The notes beneath the pieces were generated by a model. The model did no database searches. It saw nothing but the letters and a program-made list of their open reading frames with translations, and was not told the DNA's origin. A program made the translations under genes and the position numbers. A stretch of DNA of 64,000 nucleotides from Polaromonas sp. P2-4 (lineage in GTDB: Bacteria > Pseudomonadota > Gammaproteobacteria > Burkholderiales > Burkholderiaceae_C): positions 1,558,001 through 1,622,000 of the forward strand of contig CP087965.1 of the NCBI GenBank assembly GCA_024703855.1, written 5' to 3'. Shown here piece after piece: positions 46,059 through 54,716 of the stretch (positions are counted from its first letter, which is position 1; each line of letters begins with the position of its first letter).

Positions 46059-47473
46059 TTAAGCCTTTTTCTTTTGCGGCCGCGTCCAGTTGGGCAGGCT
46101 GATCTGCTTGCCGCGCGCGACGCTGAGCGAGCCGGCGGGCGTGTCCTTGGTGATGGTGGAGCCGCCGCCCACCGTGCCGCCCTGCCCTATCGTCACCGGC
46201 GCGACCAGCACGCAGTTGCTGCCGATGTGCACATCGGCTTCAATCACCGTGCGGTGCTTGTTGGCCCCGTCGTAGTTGGCGGTGATGCTGCCGGCGCCGT
46301 AGTTGACGCGCTCGCCCACCGTGGCATCGCCCAGGTAGGCCAGGTGGTTGGCCTTGGCGCCTTTGGCCAGGGTGGAATTTTTGACCTCGACAAAGTTGCC
46401 GATGTGCACCTCGGCACCGAGCTGCGCACCGGGCCGCAGGCGGGCAAACGGGCCAATCAGCGCGCCCTCGCCGACCTGCACGCCGAGTTTTTCGCCATCG
46501 ATATGGGTGAAGGGGTGAATCACCGCGCCTGCGGCAATCGCGCAATTGGCAATCACGCAATTGGCAGCCACGCGCACGCCGTCACCCAGGCTTACCTGGC
46601 CTTCAAACAGGCAGTTCACATCGATCTCAACGTCCTGGCCGCAAGTCAGCGTGCCGCGCACGTCGAACCGCGCGGGGTCAGCCAGTCGCACGCCCTGCTC
46701 CATCAAGGCCGTGGCCTGCCGCTGCTGGTACACGCGCTCCAGCTCGGCCAGTTGCACGGGGCTGTTCACACCGGCGACCTGGCACTCATCGGTGATCTGG
46801 TGCGCCACCACGGCCACGCCATCGGCCACCGCAAACTTCACGATGTCGGTCAGGTAGTACTCGTTTTGGACGTTGTTGTTGTCCAGCCGGGCCAGCCAGC
46901 TGCGCAGCAGCGCGTGGGCACGGCCATGATGCCGCTGTAAATTTCATGGATGTTGCGCTGCGCTGCGGTGGCGTCCTTGTGCTCGACGATGGCGCGCACC
47001 TGGGCCGTGGCCTGCTCCCCTGCACGCACGATGCGGCCGTAGCCCGTCGGGTCAGCCATGCTAAGGGTCAGCAGCGCCAGCCGCTGGCCGTCGCATTGGT
47101 CCAACAGGGCCTTCAAGGTGGCGGCCTGCGTGAGCGGCACATCACCCGACAGCACCAGCGTCACGCCGTCGTCAAGCAGCAGCGGCAGCGCCTGCTGCAC
47201 CGCGTGGCCGGTGCCGAGCTGCGGCTCCTGGCGCGCAAACTTCAAGCCAAAAGTGCTCTCAACCCCCGCCAGACGGGCGCAAGCTGCTTCAACTTCCATA
47301 GCACCATGCCCGGTAATCACCACCGCCTGGCGCGCCGACAAGCGGGCAGCGCAGTCAACCACATGTGCCAGCAAGGCACGGCCGCCCAAGCGGTGCAACA
47401 CTTTGGGCAGCTTGCTTTTCATCCGCGTGCCTTTGCCCGCGGCCATGATGACGACATCAATTGGAGTTGCCAT
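46059..47473 (-). CDS. glmU: Bifunctional GlmU (UDP-GlcNAc pyrophosphorylase / GlcN-1-P acetyltransferase), one frameshift as read
   Basis: The N-terminal uridyltransferase has IDVVIMAAGKGTRMKSKLPKVLH, with GLKFARQEPQLGTGHAVQQA and LVLSGDVPLT. The frame breaks at about 46920 (PTRCCAAGW, where RLLRSWLARLDNNNVQNEYYLTDIVKF is expected); the other frame supplies NNNVQNEYYLTDIVKFAVADGV and the rest. The C-terminal left-handed beta-helix has IGPFARLRPGAQLG, HIGNFVEVKNSTLAKGAKANHLAYLGD and NYGAGSITANYDG. GlmU is normally essential, so an indel error is the simplest reading. With glmS 4 kb away, both dedicated steps of amino-sugar nucleotide supply are in this window. Confidence 0.9.
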
Positions 47474-47718
47474 GAAATTTCCTGAGAATTATTTGTGGGG
47501 GCGTGCAACGCGCCGTGTTGGACGCGGTACTCAGCCGGTATTAAGCCGTTTCAGACGGATTATCGGTCTGCTGGCGATGGCTTTGTGGCGGCAAACCTGC
47601 AACGCCGCCACAACTTTAACAGCCCGTCACGCGGGAACACGCACAGCGTAACGCGCGAAACCCTGGGTCTTTTGGCATTGCCCAATAGGCGCCAAATCGC
47701 TATATTTTCCCAGCGATC

Positions 47719-48123
47719 ATGAAAAAAACCGCCACATTGCACGAAGTTCTTTACGTCAGCACCATCGCTCCCGATGCGCCTGTCAGCGTGGTTGCGGAGA
47801 TTGCGGGCAAAGCACGCAGCACCAATGAAGCGCTGGGCATCACCGGTTTGCTGGTATTTGATGGCATGCGCTTTTGCCAGCAACTGGAGGGCAACCAGAA
47901 AGAAGTGCTGGCACTGACCGAGCGCATTCGCCAGGACCCGCGCCACACCCAGGTCGCAATCCTGCACCACGGCCCGCTGGCCGAGCGAAGGTTCAAGCGC
48001 TTTGGCCTGGGTTACACCGCCGTGGACGATGTCGATGTACTGGGGCAGCTTGAGCAGCTGGACGGCCAGGCGGCCATCGAGGCCTTCCTGGCACTGCTTT
48101 CAAGCCTTGATCTGGACGATTAA
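47719..48123 (+). CDS. BLUF-domain blue-light sensor protein
   Basis: Stand-alone BLUF protein of 134 aa. The flavin-site residues are in place: Tyr12 in LHEVLYVST, Asn36 in RSTNEALGITGLLVFD, and Gln54 (with Gln55) in RFCQQLEGN, followed by IRQDPRHTQVAIL. A short helical cap (about 95-134) ends the protein, as in PixD/BlrB-type short sensors. These act through protein partners or as regulators of light-dependent lifestyle. There is no attached output domain, and the neighbours (glmU, a metallo-hydrolase) do not name a partner. The end overlaps the convergent metallo-hydrolase gene by 4 bp. Confidence 0.88.
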   Translation: MKKTATLHEVLYVSTIAPDAPVSVVAEIAGKARSTNEALGITGLLVFDGMRFCQQLEGNQKEVLALTERIRQDPRHTQVAILHHGPLAERRFKRFGLGYTAVDDVDVLGQLEQLDGQAAIEAFLALLSSLDLDD

Positions 48124-49109
48124 TCCTGAAGCGCGGACCACATCTCTTTGTCACGCTCGGCCGTCCAGATGCGCGGGTTCTTGATGCCGCTGGCTTCGTC
48201 ATAGGCGCGGCTCACGTCAAACGGCAGGCAGTGTTCGTAAATAAACACATGGCCGAATATCGGGTCCATACTTTTTCGGGTGTGGCGCATCGCCGCTTTC
48301 AGGTCCATGCCCGCAACGGCAGCTTCCTTGCCCGCCGCGTACAAGGTTTCCACCCAGCGTTTGGTGTAGTCCAGCGCCTTGTTCACATCGGCAGCCCCTT
48401 TCATGGCCTCACCGCGGCCCGGCACTATGGCCTCGGCCTTCAGGGCGCGCAGGGCTTCCAGCGTGGCGGGCCACTCTTCGAGCTGGGCGTCGCCGGTGTA
48501 AACGCCGGCTTCGTACTCGACCAAATCGCCTGAAAACAGCACCTTTTCTTCTTCCACCCAGGCGATCGTGTCGCCGCGTGTGTGGCCGTAGCCGGGCTGC
48601 CAGATCTGAACCTTGACGCCGCCCAGGTCCACCGTCAGCTTGCCGGGCACCTCGCCCTTGGTGGCATCACCACCGGCAATCACCAGCGTCGGCCAGGTCA
48701 GGCCGGGCACGCTTTCGGCGTTGCGAAAGAGGCGCGGAAAGCGTTCCATCTCGCTTTGCATGTCCTCGGCACCGCGCTCGATGATCAGTTCGTAAGTACC
48801 CTGACTTGCTATGACTTCAGTAGCACCTTCTGCAATGTAGGCGCTGGCTCCCAGCACGCGAACGGCGTGGTAATGGGTCAGCAGCACATATTTGATGGGC
48901 TTGTCGCTGACGGTGCGGATGCGCGCGATCAGGTCCTGCGCCATGGCCGGCGTGGCCGTGGCGTCGCTCACCATGATGAATTTGTCGCCGATGATGACAC
49001 CCGAGTTCGGGTCGCCCTCGGCGGTATAGGCCCAGCAATGCGCGCTGAGTTGCTCAAAGGTGATGGTTTTGTCCGTCAGGTCGGACTGCGAGGCAAATTC
49101 TTTGGACAT
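48120..49109 (-). CDS. MBL-fold metallo-hydrolase with variant metal motif
   Basis: Intact 329-aa metallo-beta-lactamase-fold protein. After the first strands (SGVIIGDKFIMVSDATAT) the metal motif reads THYHAVRVLGASAY, HxHxxR instead of the usual HxHxDH. Later ligands appear in QPGYGHTRGDTIAW and in VLFSGDLVEYEAG (Asp bridging). The missing Asp/His suggests one metal site is changed or the enzyme uses a single metal. A 17-bp palindromic repeat (48808-48824) is translated inside it as part of ATEVIAS. The substrate is unknown; neighbours give no firm clue. Confidence 0.82.
   Translation of the reverse strand: MSKEFASQSDLTDKTITFEQLSAHCWAYTAEGDPNSGVIIGDKFIMVSDATATPAMAQDLIARIRTVSDKPIKYVLLTHYHAVRVLGASAYIAEGATEVIASQGTYELIIERGAEDMQSEMERFPRLFRNAESVPGLTWPTLVIAGGDATKGEVPGKLTVDLGGVKVQIWQPGYGHTRGDTIAWVEEEKVLFSGDLVEYEAGVYTGDAQLEEWPATLEALRALKAEAIVPGRGEAMKGAADVNKALDYTKRWVETLYAAGKEAAVAGMDLKAAMRHTRKSMDPIFGHVFIYEHCLPFDVSRAYDEASGIKNPRIWTAERDKEMWSALQD
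48808..48824. repeat. 17-bp palindrome repeat, copy 3, inside a coding gene
   Basis: GCTATGACTTCAGTAGC lies within the metallo-hydrolase gene and is read in frame as part of the peptide ATEVIAS. Confidence 0.65.
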
Positions 49110-49261
49110 GGGGGGCTTCTTTCGTGGAAGGTCTGAATTCTACTATACGTAACTTATTACGGATAGTAAAACCAGTTATTACAGTTTATGCCACTGCCCA
49201 GCCCCGGCATTCACCCTCCATTCACCCCCTCCATGGGCCGGGCACTCGGCTACAGTGCGGC

Positions 49262-49941
49262 ATGGGTACGGATCTGTCGTTTGCCAATTACTGCTGTGAG
49301 CTGCTCTCCAGTGTGGGGCCGTGCACGGCGCGGCGCATGTTTGGCGGCTTTGGCTAAAGAGCCTGTTCCCGATCTACAGGGGGCCGCGCAAGTGGATTTT
49401 CGGGATGGGCTGCAAGGCGCAAAATCCAAGCCAAGGCTTGTGCCTTGGCTGATTTTGCAACGCCGCAGACCGCCCGAAAATCCACTTGCCCATGGGTTGG
49501 GACGAAATCGGGCGATTTGCCCACCAAATCCCTTGCATGGGCATTAGCCCATGCTGCGTGATATTGGCGAGCAACTCATCCCGATTGCGTCCCAACGCGA
49601 CCCCCTGTAGATCGGGGAACAGGCTCTGAGCACGGGCGGCCTGAGCATTGCCCTTATTGCCGACCTGGGCCAGGGTGAAAAGCTGTGGCTCAAGGCCGAC
49701 AAGGACACCCGCCATCTGTTTGAAGCCGCCGGCTGCGAGCGCTTTGTCTATAGCGTCACCCAAAACGGCGTGAAGGTGGCCAAAAGCATGAACCACTACA
49801 GCGCCCCCCGAAGAAACGATGGAGTCACCCGAACTGATGGCCCCCTGGGCGCGGCTGGCGCTGGACTGCGCCCTGAAGGCGCGCAAGCCCGGCGTCAAAG
49901 CATCCCCGAAAGCCCCTCAAAAACGCCTCAAGGCGGGTTAG
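49262..49941 (+). pseudogene. TfoX-N-terminal-domain protein split by a MITE
   Basis: The start MGTDLSFANYCCELLSSVGPCTARRMFGGFG is the TfoX N-domain. It is cut after codon 31 by a 270-bp inserted element, and resumes as TGGLSIALIADLGQGEKLWLKADKDTRHLFEAAGCERF. A further extra C in a C6 run at about 49808 shifts the tail, which in the restored frame reads SAPEETMESPELMAPWARLALDCALKARK. TfoX-like proteins are linked to competence control. The inserted element brings an immediate stop, so this copy is inactivated regardless of base-calling errors. Confidence 0.82.
49358..49627. mobile_element. 270-bp MITE with 26/27-bp terminal inverted repeats and two internal hairpins
   Basis: Terminal inverted repeats 49358-49383 and 49601-49627 match except for one C in a C run (ends AGAGCCTGTTCC). 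The left half folds on itself: 49388-49404 pairs perfectly with 49473-49489 over 17 bp, with a further inner stem (AGCCAAGGC/GCCTTGGCT). The right half also folds: 49496-49512 pairs with 49580-49596 with one mismatch, around an ATGGGC-ATTA-GCCCAT core. There is no transposase frame. It interrupts a tfoX-like gene. Confidence 0.82.
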
Positions 49942-50458
49942 ATTCCAGCGGCGGCAGCACCCGGCCGCGACCGGCCACCAGGTACTCGGCATAACCCGCG
50001 ACGCCGACCAGCAAGCGACCCAGGGCCAGCACGGCCACAGCCAGTGCCAGGCACAGCTCGCGCAAAGGCTGCACCACCGCTGCCTGCCAGCGCGTGGTTT
50101 TGACCAGCGCTGCCGGCCGAGTGGACTGCGGGGTCCAGCTGAAATAAACCGGCGAACAGGTCGACGCATCGTCCCCCGACTCGCTGCGCCACGACTCCAT
50201 CACCAGGCGTTTCCCCGCCTGCAGAGTCATCTGCTGTCCGCTGCGCAAGAAGTGATCACCCAGGTCGTCCACCAGGCCGTGATGCGGCGCGTCGAACGTG
50301 ACCCAGACCTGCCCCTGCTCGACGCGCAGGATGCCGCTCTCACGCGCCTGCAAGGTCAGGGCACGGCCAGTCCCCAGCTTCCAGCGGCCCGGAGAAAGGC
50401 GTTTCCGCCCAGAAGACGGCAATGAATCCTGCGAAGGCAAGGTGTTCAGCGAAGCCAT
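49928..50458 (-). CDS. DUF2917-domain protein, first of a tandem pair
   Basis: About 176 aa from the ATG at 50458 (MASLNTLPSQ). The DUF2917 core is LSPGRWKLGTGRALTLQARESGILRVEQGQVWVTFDAPHHG and GDHFLRSGQQMTLQAGKRLVMESW, a small cupin-like beta barrel. The C-terminal third has a hydrophobic segment (LCLALAVAVLALGRLLVGVAGYAEYL) that may touch the membrane. No function is known to me for the domain. It overlaps the end of the convergent tfoX-like gene by 14 bp. It is followed on the same strand by a related gene (50505-51071), so the two arose by tandem duplication. Confidence 0.75.
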   Translation of the reverse strand: MASLNTLPSQDSLPSSGRKRLSPGRWKLGTGRALTLQARESGILRVEQGQVWVTFDAPHHGLVDDLGDHFLRSGQQMTLQAGKRLVMESWRSESGDDASTCSPVYFSWTPQSTRPAALVKTTRWQAAVVQPLRELCLALAVAVLALGRLLVGVAGYAEYLVAGRGRVLPPLESNPP

Positions 50459-50504
50459 GGTGTTCTCCAAAGTTTGCAGTTAATCAACCCGAAGTGCCTG
50501 GTGC

Positions 50505-51071
50505 TCAGTGATTGCACGTTTGTGCATTAAAAGAGCGCTCTGGCGAGGTGCAACGGTCGCGGGCAGCTACAAAACTGATAGCAAAACCGGTTGCCAAGGG
50601 CTTCACGGCACGGACCACCAGCCGCTGCACGCCGCCAGCCAGTGCCCGGCCCAGGCGGCCCACCGCCCGGATGGCCAGGCCCGAAGCCAGGCGCAGGTCC
50701 AGCAGCGGCTGGGCCACATTGGCGCGCGAAGCGGGTTCGGTCTGGGCGACCCGCGCCGGCTCCCAGCTGAAGTAGGCCGATGACGCATGGCCAATGCCAA
50801 AAGACTCCATCACCAGACTCTCGCCAGACTGCAATGACAGGCTGTCGCCGCGGCTCAAAAAATGATCGCCTGCGCGTTGCGTGCTGTTCTGCTCGGGATT
50901 GTCGAGCGTGGCCCACACCCGACCGTGGGCGATGCGCAGCACCCCGGCGTGCCGGGCTTGCAAGCTCAGCGCACGGCCCGCGCCCAGCTTCCAGCAACCC
51001 GCCAGACCTTCGACCTGGCCGGTGGTGGCATCAGCGGCTTGCAACAAAGAGAGGTCAACTGAATCGTTCAT
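50505..51071 (-). CDS. DUF2917-domain protein, second of a tandem pair
   Basis: Protein of 188 aa with the same core as its neighbour: LAGCWKLGAGRALSLQARHAGVLRIAHGRVWATLDNPE, then GDHFLSRGDSLSLQSGESLVMESF and a C-terminal hydrophobic stretch (LASGLAIRAVGRLGRALAGG). The C-terminal tail beyond residue 160 contains a copy of the 17-bp palindrome repeat read in frame (AISFVA). It is divergent from a LysR-type gene, which may control it. Function unknown. Confidence 0.75.
   Translation of the reverse strand: MNDSVDLSLLQAADATTGQVEGLAGCWKLGAGRALSLQARHAGVLRIAHGRVWATLDNPEQNSTQRAGDHFLSRGDSLSLQSGESLVMESFGIGHASSAYFSWEPARVAQTEPASRANVAQPLLDLRLASGLAIRAVGRLGRALAGGVQRLVVRAVKPLATGFAISFVAARDRCTSPERSFNAQTCNH
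50564..50580. repeat. 17-bp palindrome repeat, copy 4, inside a coding gene
   Basis: GCTACAAAACTGATAGC near the 3' end of the second DUF2917 gene, translated as part of AISFVA. Confidence 0.6.
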
Positions 51072-51198
51072 GGTGTGCTCCTAAAAAGAGGTTTGGTGCA
51101 TGAATGATCGCGTTGCCAGGCTTTTCAGTCCAATGAATTCGGGTTACCCTATTGATTCTCAAACCGCATCAATCAACCTACTCCAACGCCAGCCCCGT

Positions 51199-52181
51199 CA
51201 TGCAGTATTCACAAACCCATTTACGCTCCCGGCCGATTTCTGCCGGCCAGCTGCGCCTTTGAAGCGGTGGCGCGCCACCTCAACTTCCGCGCCGCCTCCG
51301 AAGAAATGGCGCTCACCCAGTCGGCCGTAAGCCGCCAGATCCAGAGCCTGGAAGAGGATGTGGGGGTGAGTCTCTTTCACCGCCACACGCGGGCCGTGGA
51401 GCTCACCAATGCCGGCGGCCTGTTGCTGCGCGCGGTCACGCCTTCGCTGGAGCGCATCGACAGCGCCGTGCGGCAGATTCGCCAGAGCGCCGGGCGCAAA
51501 AGCGTTTCGCTCACCTCCTTTGCCTCATTTGCGTCGATGTGGCTGATTCCGCGCATGGAAGCCTTTCAGCGCGACAACCCCGACATCGACATCCGGATTG
51601 ATGCGTCAGACGTGGCGGTTGACCTGGATGTTTCAGACCTGGACCTGGCCCTGCGCTATGCCCCGGCAGCCCGTGTGCCTCCGGGTGCGATACGGTTGTT
51701 TGGCGAGCAGATCACGCCGGTGATCAGCCCCTGGCTGCTCAAAAGCGGGCCGCGCTTGAAGAAGCCTGAAGACCTGGCGCAGTTCACGCTGATTGAAGCG
51801 GGCGACGCGCATCGCACGCACTTTGAATGGCTGACCTGGCAACGTTGGCTGTCCACACACGCCAGTGCCAAACTCGAAGTCAAGCGCTGGCTCTACTTCA
51901 ACTATGCCTACCAGATGGTGCAGGCGGCGCTCACCGGCCAGGGCGTGGTGCTGGCGCGCCTGCCGCTGATTGCCGAGAGCCTGGCCTCAGGCGATCTGGT
52001 GGAGCCCTTGCCGCATATGCGGCTGGAGTCTCCGATGGCTTACTGGCTGGTCATCGGCCCGCGCAATGTGGCGCGGCCCGAAGTCCTCGCATTTTGCGAA
52101 TGGCTCAAAGACCAGGCGGCGCAGACCCGCCAGGCGATTGGCGATGTACCCGACCCCGACACGGTGGACGGGCTGGATTAG
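51199..52181 (+). pseudogene. LysR-family transcriptional regulator 2 (GcvA-like), one frameshift near the start
   Basis: The ATG at 51199 gives MQYSQTHLRSRPISAGQLR; a small indel at about 51257 then joins FEAVARHLNFRAASEEMALTQSAVSRQIQSLEEDVGVSLFHR, the HTH. The remaining frame is intact: FASFASMWLIPRMEAFQRDNPDIDIRI, AAQALTGQGVVLAR-type ligand pocket text (AALTGQGVVLARLPLI) and a charged end. The length of about 326 aa fits the family. It is divergent from the DUF2917 pair. A GC-rich repeat begins immediately after its stop codon. Confidence 0.82.
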
Positions 52182-52268
52182 AGCCCCCACGCTTTTCACT
52201 GCGTGTAATACGCTGCCCCCCGAGGGGGCCGCTGCGCCTGCGGTCCGGCAAAGCCGGTCCCGCGGCCC
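52182..52268 (+). repeat. GC-rich stop-codon-adjacent repeat, copy A
   Basis: Starts one base after the LysR stop with AGCCCCCACGCTT, continues with CTGCCCCCCGAGGGGGCC, and ends in GCCTGCGG/CCGGCAAAGCCGG hairpins. The same string lies inverted at 60076-60174, also touching a stop codon. It may serve as a terminator. Confidence 0.65.
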
Positions 52269-52306
52269 CTGCTGGTATTGGGGTCCCGCCTTATTGCGTG
52301 CGGGGT

Positions 52307-53801
52307 TTAGAGTTGTGCAACCTGCCGTTTAAGCAGCCGGCCGGCGCGGGCTTGCACTTTGGCGCTGGATGCATCGGCGGTGCCGGCCACATAGGCCTGT
52401 TCGCCGTTGACGAAGACCTTTTCAATGCCTTCAGACAGCGCAATCGGATTCTCGTAAGTGGCGACATCACGCACCCTGGCCGGGTCCAGCACCACCACGT
52501 CGGCATGCCAGCCGGGCTGCAACTGCCCGCGCTGGTGCAGCCGGAAATTGCGGGCCGACAAGCCGGTCATTTTGTAAATGGCAGTTTCCAGCGAAAAGAG
52601 TTGCTGCTCGCGCCAATAACGCGCCAGCACCGCGGGAAGGCCCCCCACAAGCGCGGATGCGGATGCTGGTCATGCGGCAAGCCGTCCGAACCAATCATGG
52701 TCAGCGGGTGGGCAATGACGCGCTTCACATCGTCCTCATGCATCTGGAAGTAGCAGGCACCACCGGGCTGCAGGCGGCGGCATACCGCTTTCTGGTCACC
52801 CCCCACTCGGCGGCAATCGAGGCCAGTGTGCGGCCCGTCATTTCAGGGTGCGGCGTCGACCAGCTCACCAGCACGTCGATCACGCCATCGACCAGGTCTT
52901 CACGCAGCACGGTGGAGCCTGCCACGTAAGGGTAGACGTCCATGGCCACCGGCTGGCGGCTGGCCAGCGACTCAATCAGCGGCAGGGTTTGCTGCGTGCG
53001 GCCCCAGTTGGCGGGCCCGGCGCATTTATGGTGCGACACGATCAGCGGAACGCCAGCGCTGAACGCCGTGTCGCCCGCCTCGTGCAGGGCTTCCACAATG
53101 GTGGCCATTTCATCGCGCAAATGGGTGCTGTAGACACCCCCAAAGCGCGCAACCACTGTCGCCAGGCGCACCACCTCATCAGCAGGGGCCGCAAAGGCCG
53201 GCTCATAAAAAGGCCCGACGACATGCCGATCGCGCCGTTTTCCATGCAGCGCGAGCAGCACACACATGGCGTCGAGCTCGCTGGCGCTGGCCGCGCGGGG
53301 TCAGGTCGCCCATGCAGGCAAAACGCAAGGTGGTGTGGCCAATCAGCATCGCCACATTGACCGCTGGCTGCGCCGTGGCTATCGCGCGTTCATAACCCTC
53401 GACCGAATCAAAACGAAATGAGTCGACACCCAGCAAATTGAGCGGGGGCTCGGCCTTGTCCACCACAAAAGGCAGCAGCGAAATGCCGCAATTGCCGGTG
53501 ATGACGGTGGTAATGCCCTGCGACACCTTGGGCAGCATCTCGGGGTGCTTGAGCACGATCGCGTCGTCGTGCGTGTGGACGTCAATGAAGCCGGGTGTGA
53601 TGACCAGGCCCGTGCAATCCACGGCGTTCACTTCGTCCAGACTCAGGCCCTCAGGCAATTGAGGCAATTGGGGCAGCTGAGCACGCAGATTCTGGCCCAC
53701 CGCCGCAATGCGGCCAGCCACCAGCAGCACATCGCCCTTCCAGCCACTGGCCCCTGTGCCGTCAATCACCAGCCCGTTCTCAAGCAGGGTAGGCGCGTCA
53801 T
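52307..53801 (-). pseudogene. N-acyl-D-amino-acid deacylase (D-aminoacylase family), multiple frameshifts
   Basis: Pieces in several frames make one amidohydrolase of about 490 aa. LLENGLVIDGTGASGWKGDVLLVAGRIAAVG is followed by the metal motif GLVITPGFIDVHTHDDAI, TVITGNCGISLLPF, MLIGHTTLRFACMGDL, then MENGAIGMSSGL and GGVYSTHLRDE. The end has QMHEDDVKRVIAHPLTMIGSDGLPHD and ARNFRLHQRGQLQPGWHADVVVLD. Shifts lie near 53787, 53303, 53265, 53210, 52790 and 52640. The ATG at 53801 overlaps the rpiR stop (ATGA). It releases D-amino acids from N-acyl or peptide-like forms, matching the deaminase and importer of the same operon. Confidence 0.78.
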
Positions 53802-54709
53802 TTGAGTTTGCTTTCGTTGATCGCGAGGGCCGTGTCCCAATCGAGCTTGGGGTAGTGCCGCATGTCCACACCGCGCGTGCTGAGCACATCGCGCACGCCG
53901 CCCAGTCGCTTGACGGCCAGGTCGCCCAGGCGCTGCGCCACCAGCACCGTGACGATTTCAATCACGGTGAGGTGCACCAGATAGGCCTCGGTGCCCACAT
54001 GCATGACCGGGTCGTCCGGCACATGAATGCCCAGCACAATATCGGCGTGCTTGGCCAATTCGGTCCCCTGTTGGGTCAGGGCAATCACCGTGGCGCCTTG
54101 CGAGCGGGCCACGTCCACGGCCTCGATCAGCGAGGGCATGCCGCCCACGTGCGAAATGGCAAACACCACGCCCTGGGTGCCTATGGTGGCCGCGGACACC
54201 AGCTGCAAATGAATGTCCAGGTAGGCGTTGGAGACCAGCCCCAGCCGGAACAGCCTGGCCTGCATGTCGGAGGCCATGAAGCTGGAGGTCACGCCCACGC
54301 TGTAGCAGTCCACGCGGCTGGCACGCACGATGGCATCGGCGGCCGCTTCCACCGCCGCCACACTGAGCTGGGCCTGCACGCCGCTGACCGCGGTGGCCGC
54401 ACCCTTGATGACTTTGGAGATGACCTCTTCGGTACCGTCATGCAGCTGCACCCGGCGATGCAGGGGCGAACCGCTGACCGCCATTTCCTGTGCCAGCGCC
54501 AGCTTGAACTCGCGCAGCCCGGGGTATCCCAGATCGCGGCAGGTGCGCATGACGGTAGGCACCGAACTGCCGGCACGCTGCGCCAGTTGCTCAAAACTTT
54601 CATCCAGCACACGCTGGGGGTCTTGCAGGATCAGCGCCAACACCTTGCGCCTGGAAGTTGGCGCGCTGGCGATGGCCTCGGCAATTTTGGCAAGAACTTT
54701 TGCGGTCAT
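53798..54709 (-). CDS. MurR/RpiR-family transcriptional regulator
   Basis: Intact 303-aa regulator. The N-terminal HTH is KVLALILQDPQRVLDESFEQLAQRAGSSVPTVMRTCRDLGYPGLREFKL. The SIS sugar-isomerase-type domain holds VDCYSVGVTSSFMASDMQARLFRLG and ISHVGGMPSLIEAVDVARSQGATVIALTQQGTELAKHAD. It lies inside an operon between the D-amino-acid deaminase and the D-aminoacylase, so it is the likely regulator of the whole unit. Two identical-type palindromes (TGAAA-N5-TTTCA) in the operon promoter at 61751 and 61835 are its probable binding sites. Confidence 0.88.
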   Translation of the reverse strand: MTAKVLAKIAEAIASAPTSRRKVLALILQDPQRVLDESFEQLAQRAGSSVPTVMRTCRDLGYPGLREFKLALAQEMAVSGSPLHRRVQLHDGTEEVISKVIKGAATAVSGVQAQLSVAAVEAAADAIVRASRVDCYSVGVTSSFMASDMQARLFRLGLVSNAYLDIHLQLVSAATIGTQGVVFAISHVGGMPSLIEAVDVARSQGATVIALTQQGTELAKHADIVLGIHVPDDPVMHVGTEAYLVHLTVIEIVTVLVAQRLGDLAVKRLGGVRDVLSTRGVDMRHYPKLDWDTALAINESKLK

Positions 54710-54716
54710 GGCATCT

